Origin: an uncultured Pirellula sp.
GTDB lineage: Bacteria > Planctomycetota > Planctomycetia > Pirellulales > Pirellulaceae
DNA: 8,275 nucleotides
Reading direction: 5' to 3'
Assembly: GCA_903892365.1 (NCBI GenBank)
Contig: CAITIF010000147.1
Location: 1 to 8,275 of the forward strand
In this document: positions 6,683-8,275 of the stretch, one piece after another
How positions within the stretch are numbered: the first letter of the stretch is position 1
How the letters are laid out: every line of letters starts with the position of its first letter
Made by a program: the position numbers and the translations under genes
The notes under the pieces: model-generated
The model's input: the letters and a program-made list of their open reading frames with translations, nothing else
Told to the model about the DNA's origin: nothing
Databases searched by the model: none

Positions 6683-6705
6683 AATATAACCCGAATTGAC
6701 TTCGG
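6683..6705 (-). promoter_or_regulatory. Possible ferredoxin promoter element with inverted repeat
   Basis: On the minus strand TATATT (6688-6683) resembles a -10 box about 75 bases upstream of the ferredoxin ATG. Immediately upstream lies a perfect inverted repeat, CCGAA-TTGAC-TTCGG (6691-6705, plus-strand reading), which would occupy the spacer between -10 and -35 and so could be a regulator site. There is no good -35 at the usual distance (TCTCGT at 6711-6706). Confidence 0.3.
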
Positions 6706-6746
6706 ACGAGACCGCTAACGCTAGAAGTTTTGGTGGGCAAGGGTAT

Positions 6747-6760
6747 CTCTGCTGTCAGAG
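6747..6760 (+). repeat. Small perfect hairpin upstream of lnt
   Basis: CTCTG (6747-6751) and CAGAG (6756-6760) form a perfect five-base-pair stem with a four-base loop CTGT. Its right arm shares three bases with the larger inverted repeat at 6758-6787, so the two could not form together in RNA. Confidence 0.4.
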
Positions 6761-6787
6761 TGTGCCCGGTATGCATCGGATACACTC
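6758..6787. repeat. Inverted repeat in the divergent ferredoxin-lnt promoter region
   Basis: GAGTGT (6758-6763) and ACACTC (6782-6787) are perfect complements. Inside them CCG (6766-6768) faces CGG (6777-6779), with one G-T pair and one mismatch between, leaving an eight-base loop GTATGCAT. The repeat is centred just upstream of the candidate lnt -10 box, where a repressor or activator would act; if transcribed, it would form a hairpin. Confidence 0.45.
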
Positions 6788-6792
6788 GCGAA

Positions 6793-6798
6793 TACAAT
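6793..6798 (+). promoter_or_regulatory. Candidate -10 box for lnt
   Basis: TACAAT matches five of six bases of the -10 consensus and would start transcription near 6805, about 50 bases before the lnt start codon. The hexamer 17 bases upstream (TATGCA) is a poor -35, so activity may depend on a regulator at the inverted repeat 6758-6787 that covers it. Confidence 0.3.
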
Positions 6799-6844
6799 GC
6801 GTCCACTGGAGCAAATCGTTTTCCGCTTCCTTCGCCATGACCAT

Positions 6845-6848
6845 AGGA
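6845..6848 (+). promoter_or_regulatory. Ribosome binding site supporting a TTG start for lnt
   Basis: AGGA lies seven bases before the TTG at 6856. An in-frame TAG at 6844-6846 closes the frame just upstream, and the next in-frame ATG is inside the first membrane segments, so this site and the TTG are the best-supported start. Confidence 0.55.
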
Positions 6849-6855
6849 TGCACTT

Positions 6856-8275
6856 TTGAATTTCCTTCGAAAACCCTGGTTTGCAGCCTTGTTGGGGGCC
6901 TTTTTTTACTGGCTCTCTCTGCCCCCCATGCATTTTCCTTGGGCCGCTTACCTCGCATGTGCTTGCTGGATTACACTTGTCGCGCATCCAGAACCAATCC
7001 GCCGGCGGGAGTATTGGTCAATCTGGCTCGTAAGTGCCCTTTGCTGGCTAGCCCTGCTGCAAGGAATTCGGCTAGCGTTCTGGCCTCTTTATGCCGGCTG
7101 GATTGCGTTGTCTTTGTACTTGGCGGTCTACTTGCCACTGTTTATCGGCCTTTCAAGAACGCTGTACCATCGCTACCGGATTTCGTTGCCGATTGCGGTT
7201 TCTGTGGTTTGGGTTGGATGCGAGCTGGTTCGCGCCTATTTCGCCACGGGATTCGCCGCCTGTATGCTTGCCCATAGCCAGACCCCATGGCCGGGCATGC
7301 TTCAGATTGCTTCCCAATTCGGTGCCTATGGCGTCAGCTTCTTGGTCATGATGCTCAGCGCCGTTGGCTATCAATGGATCCAAGCAATAGGTGTGCACTA
7401 TCGTTGGCTTCCACCAGAAAAAACGAAAGGCAATTGGGCTGTCCGGCTCGTTCATTCCTTCGTGATCCTGGCCGTGGTCTTCGCATCATTAGCATACGAT
7501 CGATCGTATCAAGCTTGGATCGATTCGCAAAAACCGATCAAACCACTTGGACGCATCCTACTGATTCAAGAGAACATGCCCACGATCTTTGATGGTGACT
7601 TTAGCGATTCCCAAATTGGATGGCAACGATACGAACAACAGACTTCCGTGGCGGCAAAGTCCCTTGGTCCACAAGAACGCGTGGACTTGGTGGTTTGGCC
7701 TGAAAGCACTTTCAATGGAGGGATTCCTCGATTGGACTGGGACCAAAGCCCGGGCGTTCCTCCCGAGTTCGAAGAATCGGAATCGGAATTCGAGTATCGA
7801 TTTTCCAAACTCAATTCCAACCATCAGCTCAAGCTGAATCGTATCTTCGACTCCTTCTCAGAGAAGCTCCCGTTTCTCTTGGTTGGATCGGACGTGCTGA
7901 AAGTGCGCAATGGAATACTCGAGCGTTACAATTCGGCGCTTTGGATCAACCCTGACGAACCTAGTGCCGTTGATTATTATGCCAAAGGCCATCTCGTTAT
8001 GTTTGGAGAATACATCCCAGTGGTTTCCTGGTTTCCAAAACTACTTGCAGCATTAGGAATGGGACAGCTCGCTTCCGGAGAGACGGCTGCTAACTGGCAT
8101 CTACCTTCCGGCGCTGTCGTGTCCCCCACCATCTGTTTTGAAAACGTATTGCCGCATGTGGTCCGATCCCGCATTGTAGCCTCCAAGAGCCTAGGAGACC
8201 CACCCGACATTTTGATCAACATCACCAATGACGGTTGGTTTCGAGGTTCGAGTATTTTGAATCATCACTTGGCCA
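6856..8275 (+). CDS. lnt: Apolipoprotein N-acyltransferase (3' end outside window)
   Basis: Lnt transfers a third acyl chain from phospholipid to the N-terminal cysteine of lipoproteins, the last step of lipoprotein maturation in the inner membrane. The frame is open for 473 codons to the window edge; E. coli Lnt has 512 residues, so only the C-terminus is missing. Residues about 8-230 contain several hydrophobic segments. The nitrilase-like domain follows, with the catalytic triad visible: Glu283 in VVWPEST, Lys377 in YAKGHLVMFGEYIP and Cys427 in SPTICFEN, then NITNDGWFRG near the end. Glu to Lys is 94 residues apart against 68 in E. coli. The extra length is mostly an insert that includes the acidic EFEESESEFE (304-313). 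Translation probably begins at TTG 6856, because a TAG at 6844 precedes it in frame and no ATG lies between. It is transcribed divergently from the ferredoxin gene. Confidence 0.94.
   Translation, partial: MNFLRKPWFAALLGAFFYWLSLPPMHFPWAAYLACACWITLVAHPEPIRRREYWSIWLVSALCWLALLQGIRLAFWPLYAGWIALSLYLAVYLPLFIGLSRTLYHRYRISLPIAVSVVWVGCELVRAYFATGFAACMLAHSQTPWPGMLQIASQFGAYGVSFLVMMLSAVGYQWIQAIGVHYRWLPPEKTKGNWAVRLVHSFVILAVVFASLAYDRSYQAWIDSQKPIKPLGRILLIQENMPTIFDGDFSDSQIGWQRYEQQTSVAAKSLGPQERVDLVVWPESTFNGGIPRLDWDQSPGVPPEFEESESEFEYRFSKLNSNHQLKLNRIFDSFSEKLPFLLVGSDVLKVRNGILERYNSALWINPDEPSAVDYYAKGHLVMFGEYIPVVSWFPKLLAALGMGQLASGETAANWHLPSGAVVSPTICFENVLPHVVRSRIVASKSLGDPPDILINITNDGWFRGSSILNHHLA

Larger units (their letters stand above)
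6610..6855. other. Divergent intergenic region between ferredoxin and lnt
   Basis: This 246-base gap must hold the promoters for both the leftward ferredoxin gene and the rightward lnt gene. It contains two inverted repeats (6691-6705 and 6758-6787), a small hairpin (6747-6760) and weak promoter-like boxes on both strands. I see no small gene with a convincing ribosome binding site in it. Confidence 0.6.

Noticed and set aside
6610..6684. 25-residue N-terminal extension of the ferredoxin
   Set aside because: It is polar and unlike any ferredoxin N-terminus, while the ATG at 6609 starts directly at the first strand of the fold.
6696..7277. Open plus-strand frame of 193 codons overlapping the start of lnt
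   Set aside because: It is a shifted frame over the lnt membrane segments; the lnt frame carries the conserved catalytic motifs and runs on to the window end.
1..8275. Mobile elements, CRISPR arrays, tRNA or defence systems
   Set aside because: I looked for terminal inverted repeats, regularly spaced repeats, transposase or nuclease motifs and cloverleaf-like sequences and found none.

Overview
The window looks like chromosome from a planctomycete, most likely of the Pirellulaceae type. The main evidence is a DUF1559 protein with a type IV prepilin-like N-terminus and an H-X9-DG motif, a family massively expanded in Planctomycetes. A secreted ThuA-domain protein, a stand-alone DUF971 protein and moderate GC content agree with this. 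The assignment is inferred from gene content and was not checked by a database search. I see no tRNA, rRNA, CRISPR array, insertion sequence or phage gene.

Layout from left to right. Positions 1-1026 hold a DUF1559 pseudopilin-like gene on the minus strand, cut at its 3' end by the window edge, with its own likely promoter at about 1086-1114. From 6609 down to 1292 six minus-strand genes lie head to tail. In transcription order they are a 2Fe-2S ferredoxin (6609-6247), asparagine synthetase AsnB (6166-4250), a secreted ThuA-domain protein (4091-3126), a small DUF971 protein (3121-2798), a RimB-like retropepsin-type protease (2779-2294) and a secreted CapA-family protein (2263-1292). The last four are tightly packed, with gaps of 4, 18 and 30 nt, and look like one transcription unit. 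The gaps before thuA (158 nt) and before asnB (80 nt) could allow readthrough or hold their own promoters. Divergently, from 6856 to the right edge, runs the gene for apolipoprotein N-acyltransferase (Lnt), with all three catalytic residues visible and its 3' end outside the window.

How the genes may work together. AsnB and Lnt are well-understood housekeeping enzymes. The ThuA/DUF971/RimB-like/CapA block is not a named pathway. The most suggestive point is that RimB-like proteases and CapA proteins have each been linked elsewhere to poly-glutamate metabolism and here are adjacent, but no glutamate ligase (RimK or CapB) is visible, so the link is speculative. The intergenic regions carry several short inverted and direct repeats that could be operators or RNA structures. 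I did not find a clear new multi-gene system; the best candidates for follow-up are the four-gene block and these regulatory repeats.
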